Notes: a model not told the origin generated them from the letters alone. Counted from the stretch's first letter, positions 27,222-36,343 are shown. The stretch is 64,000 bases of DNA from JASSUD01 sp031963405 (GCA_031963405.1 JASSUJ010000001.1:806001-870000), one strand, 5' to 3'. Numbers and translations: made by a program.

Positions 27222-27333
27222 TTATAAGCAAGATCAAAATTGGCAAAAATGCCAGCTTTTTGCCAGCATTTACTCTCGAAGGCCCGTAGATTAAGGTTTG
27301 ACCGCGGGTTCGATTCCCGCCGTCTCACCAATA
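27222..27333 (+). repeat. Dispersed repeat copy C with a tRNA-like 3' end
   Basis: TTATAAGCAAGATCAAAATT..., the TGCCAGCTTTTTGCCAGCAT core, then GACCGCGGGTTCGATTCCCG and a TCTCACCA end at ~27330. It lacks the downstream flank shared by A and B, and it follows an integrase tail. Confidence 0.75.
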
Positions 27334-27385
27334 GGTACGTGGAACTGTAGGAAAATATTTTTACTGCAGAACAGGTGAATGCCAC

Positions 27386-27742
27386 TTTTACTCTATACGA
27401 ATTACACGCCTTATTGTCAGCAGTAAATTTTCAATATAGCCATAGAAAAAATTGGACAGTAGATTGCTTTGGCTGCCTCTGGCTCGCTCATGTGGCAGCC
27501 TTATATTTCAACCAATGAAGTAATTTTAAATCCCTGGACAAAGCACAGTGCGTATCCTAAATTTTCGTATGGATGCCTATCTGACCGCATCGATTTTTAT
27601 TGGAAATCACGAGAAAAATTCCGCCAAAAATTTGTCAACAGCATCTGGCAAAGGCTTGTAAATACTAAGGGAATAATTTTATGAACAATTGACAAATTAT
27701 TTTATAACCTGTTGATTTTTAAAGAAAAATATCTTTTACAGA
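27386..27742. other. Intergenic, nothing convincing
   Basis: A 71-aa open frame (27469-27684, +) has no motif and no good ribosome site. No other feature was found before the tRNA-His fragment. Confidence 0.4.
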
Positions 27743-27792
27743 CTGGATTGTGATTCCGGTTGTCGTGGGTTCGAGCCCCATCAGCCACCCCA
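27743..27792 (+). pseudogene. tRNA-His 3' half (anticodon GTG)
   Basis: The sequence has the anticodon stem-loop CTGGATTGTGATTCCGG with anticodon GTG, the variable loop, the T-arm CGTGGGTTCGAGCCCCAT and the acceptor strand CAGCCACCCCA. This matches the 3' two-thirds of bacterial tRNA-His. The 5' half (acceptor strand and D-arm) is missing; upstream is unrelated AT-rich DNA. It is the sort of tRNA fragment an island leaves at an attachment site, and an integrase tail follows directly. Confidence 0.85.
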
Positions 27793-27795
27793 AAA

Positions 27796-27818
27796 AGTCC
27801 CTTGTATTACAAGGGACT
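27796..27818. terminator. Perfect hairpin after the tRNA-His fragment
   Basis: AGTCCCTTGT-ATT-ACAAGGGACT, a 10-bp perfect stem. It sits between the tRNA fragment and the convergent integrase tail and may terminate either. Confidence 0.55.
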
Positions 27819-27940
27819 ACAAGTCTAGATTGCTTCTTCTAGGGCAAATCTGTGGCAAATTCTTCTCAAGACTCGATTCAAACCGCCTCATTTCCAGGTC
27901 ATTTTGTGCGCCGTCCAGCCACTTCGGATAGATACACAAA
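27818..27940 (-). pseudogene. Tyrosine integrase C-terminal tail, relic 2
   Basis: The minus strand reads IYPKWLDGAQNDLEMRRFES, then SLEKNLPQICPRRSNLDL and a stop at 27820-27818. It is a longer version of the tail at 27068-27168, with the normal arrangement of int pointing at the tRNA attachment site. Upstream coding sequence is absent. Confidence 0.65.
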
Positions 27941-28341
27941 AATATTTCGATCAAGCGCCTGGCGAACGATCGACACATAGTTGCCCGGTATTCATGAGAA
28001 CAGCTTTACACGCAGGTGCTAATAAGAAGCCAGCAAGCTATTTGTCATTTTTATGCTGTGGTGTACATGGGATCAGGAATGCTCGATCAGCGGATCGCTA
28101 CTCGATATAACCAAGCGCGCCCGTTTTTATTTTGGGAACACCTTCAGCCTATTCACTTCTCCCCATTACGATAAAAGTGTAGGCGCACTACATCAAAAGC
28201 ATGACTCACTTCATGAAGCTAAAGGGCGCGACGCGCTACTCGATGGCCGCATATCTGCTAACTGAATACCTGCAACTAAGTCAACAATAGATAAGCTTTT
28301 ATATATTTGCGTTATGCAAATACGTTGTTTGACAGGCAGGG
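27941..28341. other. Intergenic, no gene recognised
   Basis: Only short open frames of unconvincing composition occur between the integrase relic and the azoreductase gene. Confidence 0.4.
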
Positions 28342-28974
28342 TTAGAACGTACGTGCGATCGCGCGTGCCTCTTCGATTGCGCTACTTCGATCGGCCTTTC
28401 CGTCGGGGCCGAGCAAGGTGCGCTCGACCACAATGCCGACTACGTCTTGCACGCCCACGAACTTGAGCCAGGTTTCCATATAGGGGCGCTGCAGGTCGAA
28501 CTCGCTGGCCGGCGTCAACGAACCCGGCGACATGTAGCTGAGTCCGCGAGCGTAGACGACCGCCGCCTTTTTCCCCTGCAGCATGCCGGCAAAACCTGAA
28601 CTATCGAACGTGAACAGCACGTCCTTCTGCGAGATCACGTCGATCAGATGCTTAAGCTTGTACGGAATGCTGAAATTCCATAGCGGCACGCCGAACAGGA
28701 ACTTGTCCGCCTCGTGGAATGGCGCCGCGAGTTCTTCGATACCCTGCCATGCCGCCGCCTGCGTCGGCGTCAAAGCCGCTCCGCTTAGTCCGGCGTACTT
28801 CGCGGCTAAGGCGTCTGAGTCGAATTCAGGCATCGTCAGATCCCATAGGTCGAGCCTCTGTATCACGTGATCGGGATGTTCCATCCGGTACACATCAAGA
28901 AATGCATTGCACACTTCGATAGATGCCGAATACCCCTTGTTGGGTGAGCCTTCGATATAGAGCACGCGTGTCAT
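28342..28974 (-). CDS. azoR: FMN-dependent NADH-azoreductase / flavodoxin-fold quinone reductase
   Basis: The product (210 aa from ATG 28974) is an AzoR-type flavoprotein: MTRVLYIEGSPNKGYSASIE (phosphate-binding loop for FMN), DLWDLTMPEF, FGVPLWNFSIPYKLKHLIDV (the FMN-contacting P-x-x-N-F-x-x-P motif) and YARGLSYMSPG. It reduces quinones and azo compounds with NAD(P)H. An upstream extension of the frame is ignored because AAGGA precedes ATG 28974. It is divergent from a LysR gene, which probably regulates it. Both genes are clearly richer in GC than their surroundings and lie between two copies of the tRNA-like repeat, suggesting they arrived together. Confidence 0.88.
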   Translation of the reverse strand: MTRVLYIEGSPNKGYSASIEVCNAFLDVYRMEHPDHVIQRLDLWDLTMPEFDSDALAAKYAGLSGAALTPTQAAAWQGIEELAAPFHEADKFLFGVPLWNFSIPYKLKHLIDVISQKDVLFTFDSSGFAGMLQGKKAAVVYARGLSYMSPGSLTPASEFDLQRPYMETWLKFVGVQDVVGIVVERTLLGPDGKADRSSAIEEARAIARTF

Positions 28975-29106
28975 AGAACCAGTCCTTATCAAGGGTGACG
29001 GCGACGCGCAGGATGCGCGGTCGCCCACCGTCATTCGCAGCATATCGAGTTGATTTATAATTTGGAAACGATATTAATTGATTAAATTAACCCGGTTTTG
29101 TGATTA
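28975..29106. promoter_or_regulatory. Divergent promoter of azoR and the LysR gene
   Basis: AT-rich 132 bp with a palindromic stretch ATTAATTGATTAAATTAA at ~29071-29088, suitable for LysR binding and for back-to-back promoters. Confidence 0.5.
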
Positions 29107-30006
29107 ATGAATAATCCCCTCGACACTGCGCTACTTCATACGTTTCTTGCCGTCGCCGATGTGCGGAGTTTTACCGGCGCTGGTCGTAAACTTAATCTGA
29201 GCCAATCCGCAGTTAGCGCCCAGGTTGTTCATCTGGAAGAACAAATCGGCCGTGCTCTTCTTGTGCGCAATACGCGTAGCGTCACGCTCACAGAGCATGG
29301 TCAAACGCTGCTCGGATACGCTCGAGCGATGCTCAATCTGAGCGAGGAAGCAAAGGCCAAGTTGGGAACTGGCGACGCGTTCAGCGGCAAGCTGCGCATT
29401 GGCGCATCGGAGGACTTTGCTGGAGGTTGGCTTCCCGACGCGATGCGCCGCTATAGCGCTGCGCGCCGTGGTTTGCTGTTGGATTTGACGGTCGACATTG
29501 GCGACAGTTTGTTTCAACGGCACACAAACGGCGATTTCGATCTCGTGATCGGCAGCCGATGTTCACACTCGGACAAAGGCGTGACTTTGTGGCGAGAGCC
29601 GCTTGCCTGGGCATTTGCTCGTCACGAGCCGCTTCCCGAAGGTGATGTACCGCTGGCATGCTTTCCCGACCCCTGTCCGTACCGAGCGGCCGCCGTCAAG
29701 GCGCTCACATTAGCCGGCATGCCTTATCGAATCGCATGCGAAAGTCCGAGTGTCACGGGCATCCGAGCGTTTGCGCGAGCCGGCATCGCCATCGCACCGG
29801 TGTCGCGTAGCGCGATCGACGACGAGCTTCGCGAATTGGGTGTGTCCGAAGGCTTACCGGAACTGCCAAAAATTGAATTCGTCATGATGTACGATGGCAA
29901 GATGCCAGCTGCTGTCGAATTCGCCGAGACGATATTCGACGAAGTCGCTGTTCGCACAGGAGTGGGCAAACGCCATCAGGCAGTTGCGAAAAACCCTCGC
30001 ACTTAA
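29107..30006 (+). CDS. LysR-family transcriptional regulator
   Basis: A 299-aa LysR regulator. The N-terminal winged helix-turn-helix is canonical (LLHTFLAVADVRSFTGAGRK, LNLSQSAVSAQVVHLEEQIG, LTEHGQTLLGYAR). The C-terminal co-inducer domain begins near residue 92 (GKLRIGASEDFAGGWLP) and is complete. It most likely controls the divergent azoreductase gene; the effector molecule is unknown. GC-rich like its partner. Confidence 0.92.
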   Translation: MNNPLDTALLHTFLAVADVRSFTGAGRKLNLSQSAVSAQVVHLEEQIGRALLVRNTRSVTLTEHGQTLLGYARAMLNLSEEAKAKLGTGDAFSGKLRIGASEDFAGGWLPDAMRRYSAARRGLLLDLTVDIGDSLFQRHTNGDFDLVIGSRCSHSDKGVTLWREPLAWAFARHEPLPEGDVPLACFPDPCPYRAAAVKALTLAGMPYRIACESPSVTGIRAFARAGIAIAPVSRSAIDDELRELGVSEGLPELPKIEFVMMYDGKMPAAVEFAETIFDEVAVRTGVGKRHQAVAKNPRT

Positions 30007-30095
30007 CACGAAGATGATCCCCTCTGGATGATAAGGTCTACCGGGGAAGTTGCTGGATCGAAGAGCCTTTACATGCCGAAAGCGGTCGTAGGCAG

Positions 30096-30214
30096 TTTAT
30101 AAATTCAACAGCAGAAACAAAATTTTTAGAAGCGCCAGCCTTCTGCCAGCATTTCCTCTTAAAGCCTTATAAATATAGGCTCAGGCGCGGGCTCAATGCC
30201 AGCCGACTCCCTCA
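30096..30214 (+). repeat. Dispersed repeat copy D, degenerate
   Basis: GCCAGCCTTCTGCCAGCATTTCCTC core, AAAGCCTTATAAATA, then a decayed T-arm (CAGGCGCGGGCTCAATGCCA) and CTCCCTCA in place of CACCA. It is the most diverged of four copies and bounds the azoreductase/LysR pair on the right. Confidence 0.7.
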
Positions 30215-30315
30215 GTTCAGAAAATTAAAACGATGTCTATGAATTACACTTTTAATGATACTGTGATCCATGTAAAACTTTTCTATAAGAAGAGGGGTAA
30301 CTCTAAAAACGCATA

Positions 30316-31143
30316 TCAGCAATCCCGGTTATTGAGTGTACCGTTTGGCATTCGGGTGCGGCACAAAATAATCTTACGCAAATTCACAAGTGAACCACCT
30401 CTGCTATAAACATTTATAGTCGCACCGCTTAAATCTGCATCGGTAAAATTAGCGCCTTCCCATAAAATATCCCCCGCTGAAATATCCTTCTTTGCACCGT
30501 GAAGCGCAGGATTATCAGACAGAAGCCCATCATTAACCCCCTCCAACTTCGCGAAGCGCAACTTTGCATGAGAAAAATTTGTTTTAACAAAAGACCCAGA
30601 CAAGGCAGCATGACTTAAGTCAGCATAGGAAAAGTCCGCTTCATTGAAGATGCTTCCCGTCCCGGCCATGTTATTCACTTCAGCGCTATCCATATAAGTT
30701 AGCTCAGCATGGGAAAAATTGGCTTTTGAGAAATTACAGAGGCCACAAATGGCCCTGTCCCATCGGCTAAAACGCGAAATTGCCTGAGTAAAATCAACAG
30801 CATGCAATCTCGCGTTTCTCAAAGAGGCGCCGGTAAGGTCCGCTTCCGTTAAGTCAACCTTGCTAAAGCAGGCTTCTTCAATGCCTTTTGAACACCCTGA
30901 CAAGTGTATTTGATCGAGCTTGGCCTGCGTAAGATTGGCCCTTCGAAGAGATAATAACTCCCGCATGGGGCTGCTTTCTGGCAGCGGATCAAAATGTGAT
31001 AAATCTACCCCCCGTAAATCACACCCTGGACATTGGTACGACTGCTTAAAATGGACCAGATCGCTTGCTTTTTCGTGCTTGGCATTACAGCCTACGACCA
31101 AGAAAAAAACGCCCACAACACACCCAAAACACCATTTGTACAT
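30316..31143 (-). CDS. Pentapeptide-repeat lipoprotein
   Basis: A 275-aa protein with a lipoprotein signal (MYKWCFGCVVGVFFLVVGC, lipobox Cys at 19). It then has YQCPGCDLRGVDLSHF and a long run of A(D/N)LxX pentapeptides (RRANLTQAKL, EADLTGASL, ADFSYADLSHAAL, GANFTDADLSGA) that would form a right-handed quadrilateral beta-helix. It likely sits on an envelope membrane facing the periplasm or outside. The conserved Cys pairs (CPGC, CGLC) may form disulphides. An AGGAGAG ribosome site precedes the ATG. Similar short lipoproteins occur in Legionella; their function is unknown to me. Confidence 0.85.
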   Translation of the reverse strand: MYKWCFGCVVGVFFLVVGCNAKHEKASDLVHFKQSYQCPGCDLRGVDLSHFDPLPESSPMRELLSLRRANLTQAKLDQIHLSGCSKGIEEACFSKVDLTEADLTGASLRNARLHAVDFTQAISRFSRWDRAICGLCNFSKANFSHAELTYMDSAEVNNMAGTGSIFNEADFSYADLSHAALSGSFVKTNFSHAKLRFAKLEGVNDGLLSDNPALHGAKKDISAGDILWEGANFTDADLSGATINVYSRGGSLVNLRKIILCRTRMPNGTLNNRDC

Positions 31144-31433
31144 TTTTCTCTCCTATTAAAGAAGTTTGTAGCGCCGATCAGATGAGCTGTATCCACACAG
31201 GTTGCGATGAAAATTACGAGATATCTCGAAACTTGGGCTAGCGCATAGGCTATTGCATCCAATAGCGTTCGACCTCATGGTGCATCTCCCGCAGAGAATT
31301 TGATCTACATATCTTGCCGTATATACATCCCTTTTTCTTAATGTAAAAAGGAATAGATCTTTCACCTTGTGGAGCATTGACATGGAAAAGCGGGGTAGCG
31401 GAATTTAACCGCCTTAAATATAAGGAATAGCAT

Positions 31434-32702
31434 ATGAGGAATGGGCAAAGGCACATATTTGCCGTTCTTGCTGCATCATCTGGCAACCTTATCGAGTGGT
31501 TCGACTTTTATATTTATTCGTTTTGCACGATTTACTTTGCGCCTGCTTTTTTTCCTACTGGCAATTCGACTTCTCAGTTTCTTAAGGCAGCTGGCATCTT
31601 CGCCGCGGGCTTTCTGATGCGCCCTTTGGGCGCCTGGTTTTTTGGTCGTCTGGCTGACCGGCAAGGTTGCCGGATTGCGATGATGGCTTCTGTACTGATG
31701 ATGTGCGGAGGGTCAATGCTTATCGCTGTTTTACCGACTTATGCGCAAATCGGTCAAGCAGCACCCGTGCTGCTTTTACTGGCGCGCCTACTTCAAGGTT
31801 TCTCGATTGGCGGCGAATATGGTGCTAGCACCACTTATTTGACTGAGGTTGGAGCAAAAGGCCGACGTGGATTTCTTGCCTCCTTTCAATATGTGACTCT
31901 GTGCGGTGGGCAACTACTGGCCTTGTTAGCCGTTCTGGTCATGCAGCATATGCTGTCAGAAGTTCAACTAAAGGCCTGGGGATGGCGTATTCCTTTTATC
32001 ATCGGTGGGTTTGGCGCGCTGGTTGTTCTATGGCTACGTTACGCGCTAAATGAGACGTCTTCACAAGAAGCTCGCGCATGCCAGAAAGCTGGCACCTTGC
32101 GAGCTTTGTTACAGCATAAACGGGCGGTTTTTACAGCTTTTGGCTTTACCGCTTGCGGCGCGTTGACCTTCTATACGTTTTCCATCTACATGCAAAAATA
32201 TCTGATTAATACGGCTGGCATGCCTGCAAAGACGGTCAGCATATTAATGCTAAATACCGTGCTCGTTTGTCTACTATTAAATCCTCTCTTAGGCGCACTC
32301 TCTGACAAAATCGGACGACGGGCAATGATGATTATATATAGCCTACTGACCATGTTATGCACGGTGCCGATCATGCAGATATTAAAGACGGTCTCCAGCC
32401 CTTATATAGCGTTTGGTCTAGTTATGATTTTGCTCACTATCCTCACCTTCTATACAGCTATCAGCGGCCTGCTTAAGGCAGAGTTATTTCCAATAGAAGT
32501 GCGAGCACTCGGTGTAGGTTTGCCTTATGCAGTGGCTAATACCGTGTTTGGTGGAACTGCCGAGTACGTGGCGCTATGGACAAAGTCTATAGGCCTTGAA
32601 TCGAGCTTCTATTGGTATGTGACGGCCATTGCTTTGATGAGTTTGTGTCTCTCGCTAACTCTGCCGGATTTGCGTCAGGCAGGATATTTGAAAGACGAAT
32701 AG
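31434..32702 (+). CDS. kgtP: MFS alpha-ketoglutarate:H+ symporter-like transporter
   Basis: A 422-aa, 12-segment transporter of the metabolite:H+ symporter family, closely following the KgtP plan: [15 protein letters not shown] at TM1, the [11 protein letters not shown] signature loop between TM2 and TM3, [20 protein letters not shown], the central loop, then [15 protein letters not shown] and [20 protein letters not shown]. It probably imports 2-oxoglutarate or a related dicarboxylate from the host cytosol, which suits an intracellular bacterium with reduced metabolism. An AAGGA site precedes the ATG. Substrate is by family inference. Confidence 0.88.
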   Translation: MRNGQRHIFAVLAASSGNLIEWFDFYIYSFCTIYFAPAFFPTGNSTSQFLKAAGIFAAGFLMRPLGAWFFGRLADRQGCRIAMMASVLMMCGGSMLIAVLPTYAQIGQAAPVLLLLARLLQGFSIGGEYGASTTYLTEVGAKGRRGFLASFQYVTLCGGQLLALLAVLVMQHMLSEVQLKAWGWRIPFIIGGFGALVVLWLRYALNETSSQEARACQKAGTLRALLQHKRAVFTAFGFTACGALTFYTFSIYMQKYLINTAGMPAKTVSILMLNTVLVCLLLNPLLGALSDKIGRRAMMIIYSLLTMLCTVPIMQILKTVSSPYIAFGLVMILLTILTFYTAISGLLKAELFPIEVRALGVGLPYAVANTVFGGTAEYVALWTKSIGLESSFYWYVTAIALMSLCLSLTLPDLRQAGYLKDE

Positions 32703-32739
32703 TAGAACTCATTTCCCCTGATATTTTTATACTAAGCAA

Positions 32740-33540
32740 CTAAGCGTTGCGCTGGCGGCACTGCTCGAATAAACAAACAGCAGCGGCAGCTGCGACATTA
32801 AGTGACTCCATCCCACCAGGTTGCGGGATGGTGACAGAGTGTGCCGCGTGTTCACGCCATGTCGCAGAGACGCCAGCGCCTTCGTTACCCCAAATCCAAG
32901 CAAACGGTTTTGTCAAATCTTGCTCGTAGATCGACGTTGCGTTGTGCGAATCGGTGACGACCAACGGCACGGCAAGGTGTGGCAACAGTTGGTCTACCTC
33001 AATCCCTTCAAAAATATGCAGTAAAAAATGCGCCCCCATCCCTGCGCGCAGCACTTTGGGAGACCAGGCGCAAGCCGTGCCTGGCGCGCAAAATACATAT
33101 TGAATGCCGGCAGCGGCTGCGCTACGCAAGATAGAGCCAGCGTTACCTGCATCTTGCACACCATCGAGAATGATGCAATCACTTGCAATTGGCTGTGGCA
33201 ATTCAGGAGCCGGAATATCAATCAGGAAGATCACATTGCCGCCCTGCGCTGCTCGCGCTAACGTCGACAATTGTGCAAAGAGTGCATCCGATAACACCAC
33301 AATACGCGCTGCATCAATACGCGCCATGATTGGCTGCAGGCTTTGCTGCATTTTATGATCAGACAGTGCTTGCTCGGCAATAATGCAGGCACGCGGTTGT
33401 CCTAGCGTATCGAGATAGGTACTGGCTAAATGTAGCCCCTCAGCAAGCGCTTGGCCCGCCCGACGTTCACGAGTCACGGTGCCGGCGAGTTGCTTGAGCC
33501 GTTTAAAAAAGGAGTTATCGCGCGCAGTAATGGTTTTCAT
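32740..33540 (-). CDS. TrmH/SpoU-family RNA 2'-O-methyltransferase
   Basis: A 266-aa SPOUT enzyme. The N-terminal substrate-binding domain (RERRAGQALAEGLHLASTYL) is followed by the trefoil-knot catalytic domain with all three motifs: ILDGVQDAGNAGSILRSAAA, AWIWGNEGAGVS and IPQPGGMESLNVAAAAAVCL. It uses SAM to methylate a ribose in rRNA or tRNA; the exact nucleotide cannot be told. A small inverted repeat (ATCCCA-GTT-TGGGAT, 33553-33567) precedes the start. Convergent with the kgtP-like gene. It is a typical core gene. Confidence 0.92.
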   Translation of the reverse strand: MKTITARDNSFFKRLKQLAGTVTRERRAGQALAEGLHLASTYLDTLGQPRACIIAEQALSDHKMQQSLQPIMARIDAARIVVLSDALFAQLSTLARAAQGGNVIFLIDIPAPELPQPIASDCIILDGVQDAGNAGSILRSAAAAGIQYVFCAPGTACAWSPKVLRAGMGAHFLLHIFEGIEVDQLLPHLAVPLVVTDSHNATSIYEQDLTKPFAWIWGNEGAGVSATWREHAAHSVTIPQPGGMESLNVAAAAAVCLFEQCRQRNA

Positions 33541-33707
33541 TATTTAATCCCCATCCCAGTTTGGGATAAGGCAAAGGCAGAAGTAAAAGATTTGAGATAA
33601 AAGAGAAGAGCAAAGCATTTTAAGGAGAGTTTAGCTTTAATACAGAATCCTCCACGAAAGGACGGAGCGCTCTGCGGGTAATCTTACCGAACTTTATTGC
33701 TTGACGG

Positions 33708-34010
33708 ATGATTTCTGCAAAGAGCTTGCACCGACACTCAACAGGAGATTGCTGGTCAGTGAATGGCTTGGCCTCTTGTGGTAGAGGTAGAAGCACCACT
33801 GGATGGCTCTTCGGTTTCAAGTTGCATGCGGTAATTAATCATCAAAGTGAACTGCTTAGCGTTCGACTCACACTGGCTAACGTTGATCATGGAAGCCTTT
33901 GCCAGAATTTGGTGCTCACTGCTTAACAAGCTTTATGCTGACAAGACCTACCTTTCAAAAAAGCTGGCATAAACCACATCAGAGAAGCTTTAGGTAAGTA
34001 AAAATCGCAC
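33708..34010 (+). pseudogene. IS982-family transposase relic
   Basis: The frame reads ...GLASCGRGRSTTGWLFGFKL, then HAVINHQSELLSVRLTLANV and stops at 33926; family-like sequence continues past the stop. The (S/T)TGWxxGFKLHxVIN core and the spacing to LTxANVD are those of IS982 transposases. Both ends are missing or decayed, and a second open segment near 34060-34115 may be its tail. Confidence 0.7.
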
Positions 34011-34130
34011 ACCTGACTATGCGACCGAGCGTCGCTATAAAAAAACGTACTGACCTTCGCACAGTTTAATCAGGATGCTTTAACAAAAGCACTTTCAGGA
34101 TATTGCGTAGCCTAACTGCCGAGCCTGTCA

Positions 34131-34160
34131 GAATAATGAGATGGTCCCCTCTCATTATTC
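34131..34160. terminator. Perfect hairpin, probable terminator
   Basis: GAATAATGAGA / TCTCATTATTC, an 11-bp stem with an 8-nt loop and T-rich sequence after it. Confidence 0.6.
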
Positions 34161-34500
34161 CTTCTATTTTCTCTATTGTTTTTTTCTATTCATGCTGAAG
34201 TAAAACAACTCTTTTTAGACAATTGAGAATTGATCTATTGATATAACTGAGAGAGTCATTTTGTATTTGGTGTGCGCGCTGTAGCTCATCTTCATCAGTA
34301 AGCAATGATGTTAGTCAAGAAATCTAGCCGCGAATCACAGCCTTTTAGGCGATTTGTGGACAGGTTATAAGGTATTTGCCTGCAGACATTTCCTAATAGA
34401 TGACTAAGATAGCAAGAATATGCTTACACACATTACCCACAAGTTAATGGAAGAAGCAAAAAGTCTGTCTTAGAACGCTATCAATAATCTTTCCTGTTAG
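34161..34500. other. Intergenic with one MITE-end fragment
   Basis: At 34331-34363 a partial, diverged copy of the right end of the 35277-35423 element is visible (CAGCCTTTTAGGCGATTTGT, then GGACAG). No gene was found in the rest. Confidence 0.5.
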
Positions 34501-34647
34501 AGAACCTCTGCCTAACTCTGGAGTGGTGTTTAGTTCTTTACTAACGCAATGCCTGTGTCAGCATTTTTTGCCCTCGATTTATGCGGCGTTTCCTTAGTGT
34601 GCTGGCAGCAAAAACATTCTTTGCGCTAGCAGTTAGACAGAGGTTCT
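34501..34647. mobile_element. MITE-like element, 147 bp, with TTAG target duplication
   Basis: 17-bp terminal inverted repeats AGAACCTCTGCCTAACT (34501-34517) and AGTTAGACAGAGGTTCT (34631-34647) have one mismatch and are flanked by TTAG on both sides (34497-34500, 34648-34651). Inside, ~34571-34596 resembles the right end of the MITE at 57593-57691, so one element may have inserted in another. No coding capacity. Confidence 0.8.
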
Positions 34648-34696
34648 TTAGCTCTCATCTAAAAGAGGGATCAGGAAAATAAATAGGAGAAATTTG

Positions 34697-35185
34697 ATGA
34701 TAAGCAATTCCTCTAACGCTATCCTTCCATCCCCTGTCACTGCCCGGGCTAATCCCAATGCTCCATGGTCTAATAGTTATGGTGCTACGGCTACGGGGTC
34801 GTCTATTCGTCCTTCTACTACTAACCAGGCGTGCGTAAGCGAGGGCTGCATGATGCTCACTTTTACGCTGGCCGGAGCGGCTGGTATTCTAGGGCTTGGC
34901 GTGGCTCAGCTAGTGACTAGGCTGGCGACTGGAGAAAAGTCGGAAGCTTTAGGAAAAGCGATGGGCTATACAACTATCGGTTACCTTGCAGTGATAATGG
35001 GCTATTGTCTCTATAAAATAGCCTCTGCTCCATCTGGTGGTTATAGCAGTGGAAGTTCTAGTTCCAATAATGCGGATACTTCATCCTATTATTGGGCTAG
35101 TGGTGATTATTCCCATCATGGGGGCGATAGCGGTGGTCACAATAGTGGTGGCTTCGATGGTGGTGGCTTCGATAGCGGCTGTTAA
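34697..35185 (+). CDS. Small membrane protein with Gly/Ser/His-rich tail
   Basis: A 162-aa protein; ATG 34697 follows TAGGAGA at the right spacing and is preferred over the TTG just before it. Residues 1-45 are Ser/Asn/Pro/Thr-rich. Two membrane segments (MMLTFTLAGAAGILGLGVAQ; TTIGYLAVIMGYCLYKIA) are joined by a short basic loop. The tail (~115-162) is low complexity, rich in Gly, Ser, His and Asp (GGDSGGHNSGGFDGGGFDSG), ending in Cys. No family is recognised. The layout suggests a membrane-inserted effector or surface protein. Confidence 0.6.
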   Translation: MISNSSNAILPSPVTARANPNAPWSNSYGATATGSSIRPSTTNQACVSEGCMMLTFTLAGAAGILGLGVAQLVTRLATGEKSEALGKAMGYTTIGYLAVIMGYCLYKIASAPSGGYSSGSSSSNNADTSSYYWASGDYSHHGGDSGGHNSGGFDGGGFDSGC

Positions 35186-35276
35186 GGGGCGGTCTAGCTA
35201 TCGGTTTAGGGATTTGATCACGTTTGGTTTTAAGCCTTGCACCTTACGCACGATTTATGCTGTATTTCTTTAGAAG

Positions 35277-35423
35277 CTGTCCACCAATCACCTAAAAGGT
35301 CGTCAGTCGGCGGAGGACCGCCGTTAGATAAATCCTTGCAGGAACCGGAGTGCGCATAAGTACATGAGGATTCCGAGCACCGCCCGACCTCGAATCAGGG
35401 CCTTTTAGGTGATTGGTGGACAG
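35277..35423. mobile_element. MITE-like element, 147 bp, with 23-bp inverted ends
   Basis: Perfect 23-bp terminal inverted repeats: left CTGTCCACCAATCACCTAAA-AGG, right its exact complement at 35401-35423. Between them lie a GGCGG-AGGA-CCGCC hairpin and a GC-richer body, no ORF. The right end has become the 3' end of the XRE pseudogene. A partial copy is at 34331-34363. Confidence 0.85.
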
Positions 35424-35840
35424 ATTTTAAGAGTTGCGCCACCATGTTTTCAACTAAATAGCGCTGCTGTTCTGACAACGCTTCAACTTTTTCAATGATC
35501 TTTAATATCTGCGGTGAAGGTGAATATTTTATTTTCTCTGCCTGCTGACTCGTAATTATTAGTCGTGCAGTCGGCTTCCCATAATGCAGCCAATGTTCAG
35601 TCGCCCCTAGCCATTCGGCTAGTATCTTAATTTTGTCATTCTTTGGAGTAACTTTCCCTGTTAGCCATTTATGCGCGGCTTACGTGGATATACCGATCTC
35701 ACCTGAATATCTTAAATTAAACTGCCTGGCTAAAGCTGTCGCGCCTTTGACCGCTTTAACGTTGTGATTAGGTGTAGCAGATCGATTTAAAGAAATCGTA
35801 GGCGTTGAGCAAAAGCGCCTTTCTCTTCTTGGGTAGGCAT
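35395..35840 (-). pseudogene. XRE/Cro-type phage repressor-like regulator, frameshift plus stop
   Basis: The start MPTQEEKGAFAQRLR shifts frame near 35795 into NHNVKAVKGATALARQFNLR. It then meets TAA at 35682-35680 within the helix-turn-helix and continues AAHKWLTGKVTPKNDKIKIL, AEWLGATEHWLHYGKP and a C-terminal helical tail (QILKIIEKVEALSEQQRYLV). The recognition helix (AAHKWLTGKV) is typical of small lambda-repressor-like proteins. The last codons and stop come from the MITE end. It is not functional. Confidence 0.75.
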
Positions 35841-35918
35841 GAGATCAAAAAAGTGAACTAGGGCAACATATTAAAAATCAATAAAGAAATTTTTAACTTT
35901 TTTGAGGTGGAAATAGAA

Positions 35919-36232
35919 ATGATTTCAAAACTTCCAAAAAAAGTGAAAAACAAAAAACCTCGACGTCCCTATGCAGAAATGCCTAGCTATATACTTGTCC
36001 CACTATGGGTAGTAAGTTCGCTAGCCTTTTTTGGGGGGCCAGTGGGATAATAAATAAAATTCTTTCGCCTATTTTTGAGGTATTGGGGACAACGCCCCTT
36101 AGCCAATTACAAGGGCAAGATTTTGCCTTTATTTTGCTTGCTTTCATCCTTGGTTTAGCAACCTGGATGGTTGGCATCATGGCTGTTTGTTGCAGCACGG
36201 CTTTAGCGAAGCGCTGGGGGATTTCTGACTAA
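35919..36232 (+). pseudogene. Small two-segment membrane protein split at a T6G6 run
   Basis: ATG 35919 has a strong GAGGTGG site. The first frame (MISKLPKKVKNKKPRRPYAE, then MPSYILVPLWVVSSLAFFGG) stops at 36048. The second frame continues at once with ASGIINKILSPIFEVLG, a loop, and a second membrane segment (FAFILLAFILGLATWMVGIM), ending WGISD. The frames join exactly at TTTTTTGGGGGG (36027-36038) by a -1 step or one extra G. This could be a simple frameshift, phase variation or programmed slippage. The protein is not recognised; its neighbour is a decayed conjugation gene on the other strand. Confidence 0.5.
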
Positions 36233-36343
36233 CTTGCAGGCTGAATGTTCCCTGCCATTTCTAGCAAATAGTGGGGGCATTAAAGTTTTTTTTACGTCAC
36301 GTGCAAAAAGCGAAAAGACTCTAATTGGTTTTGTACCGTCATA

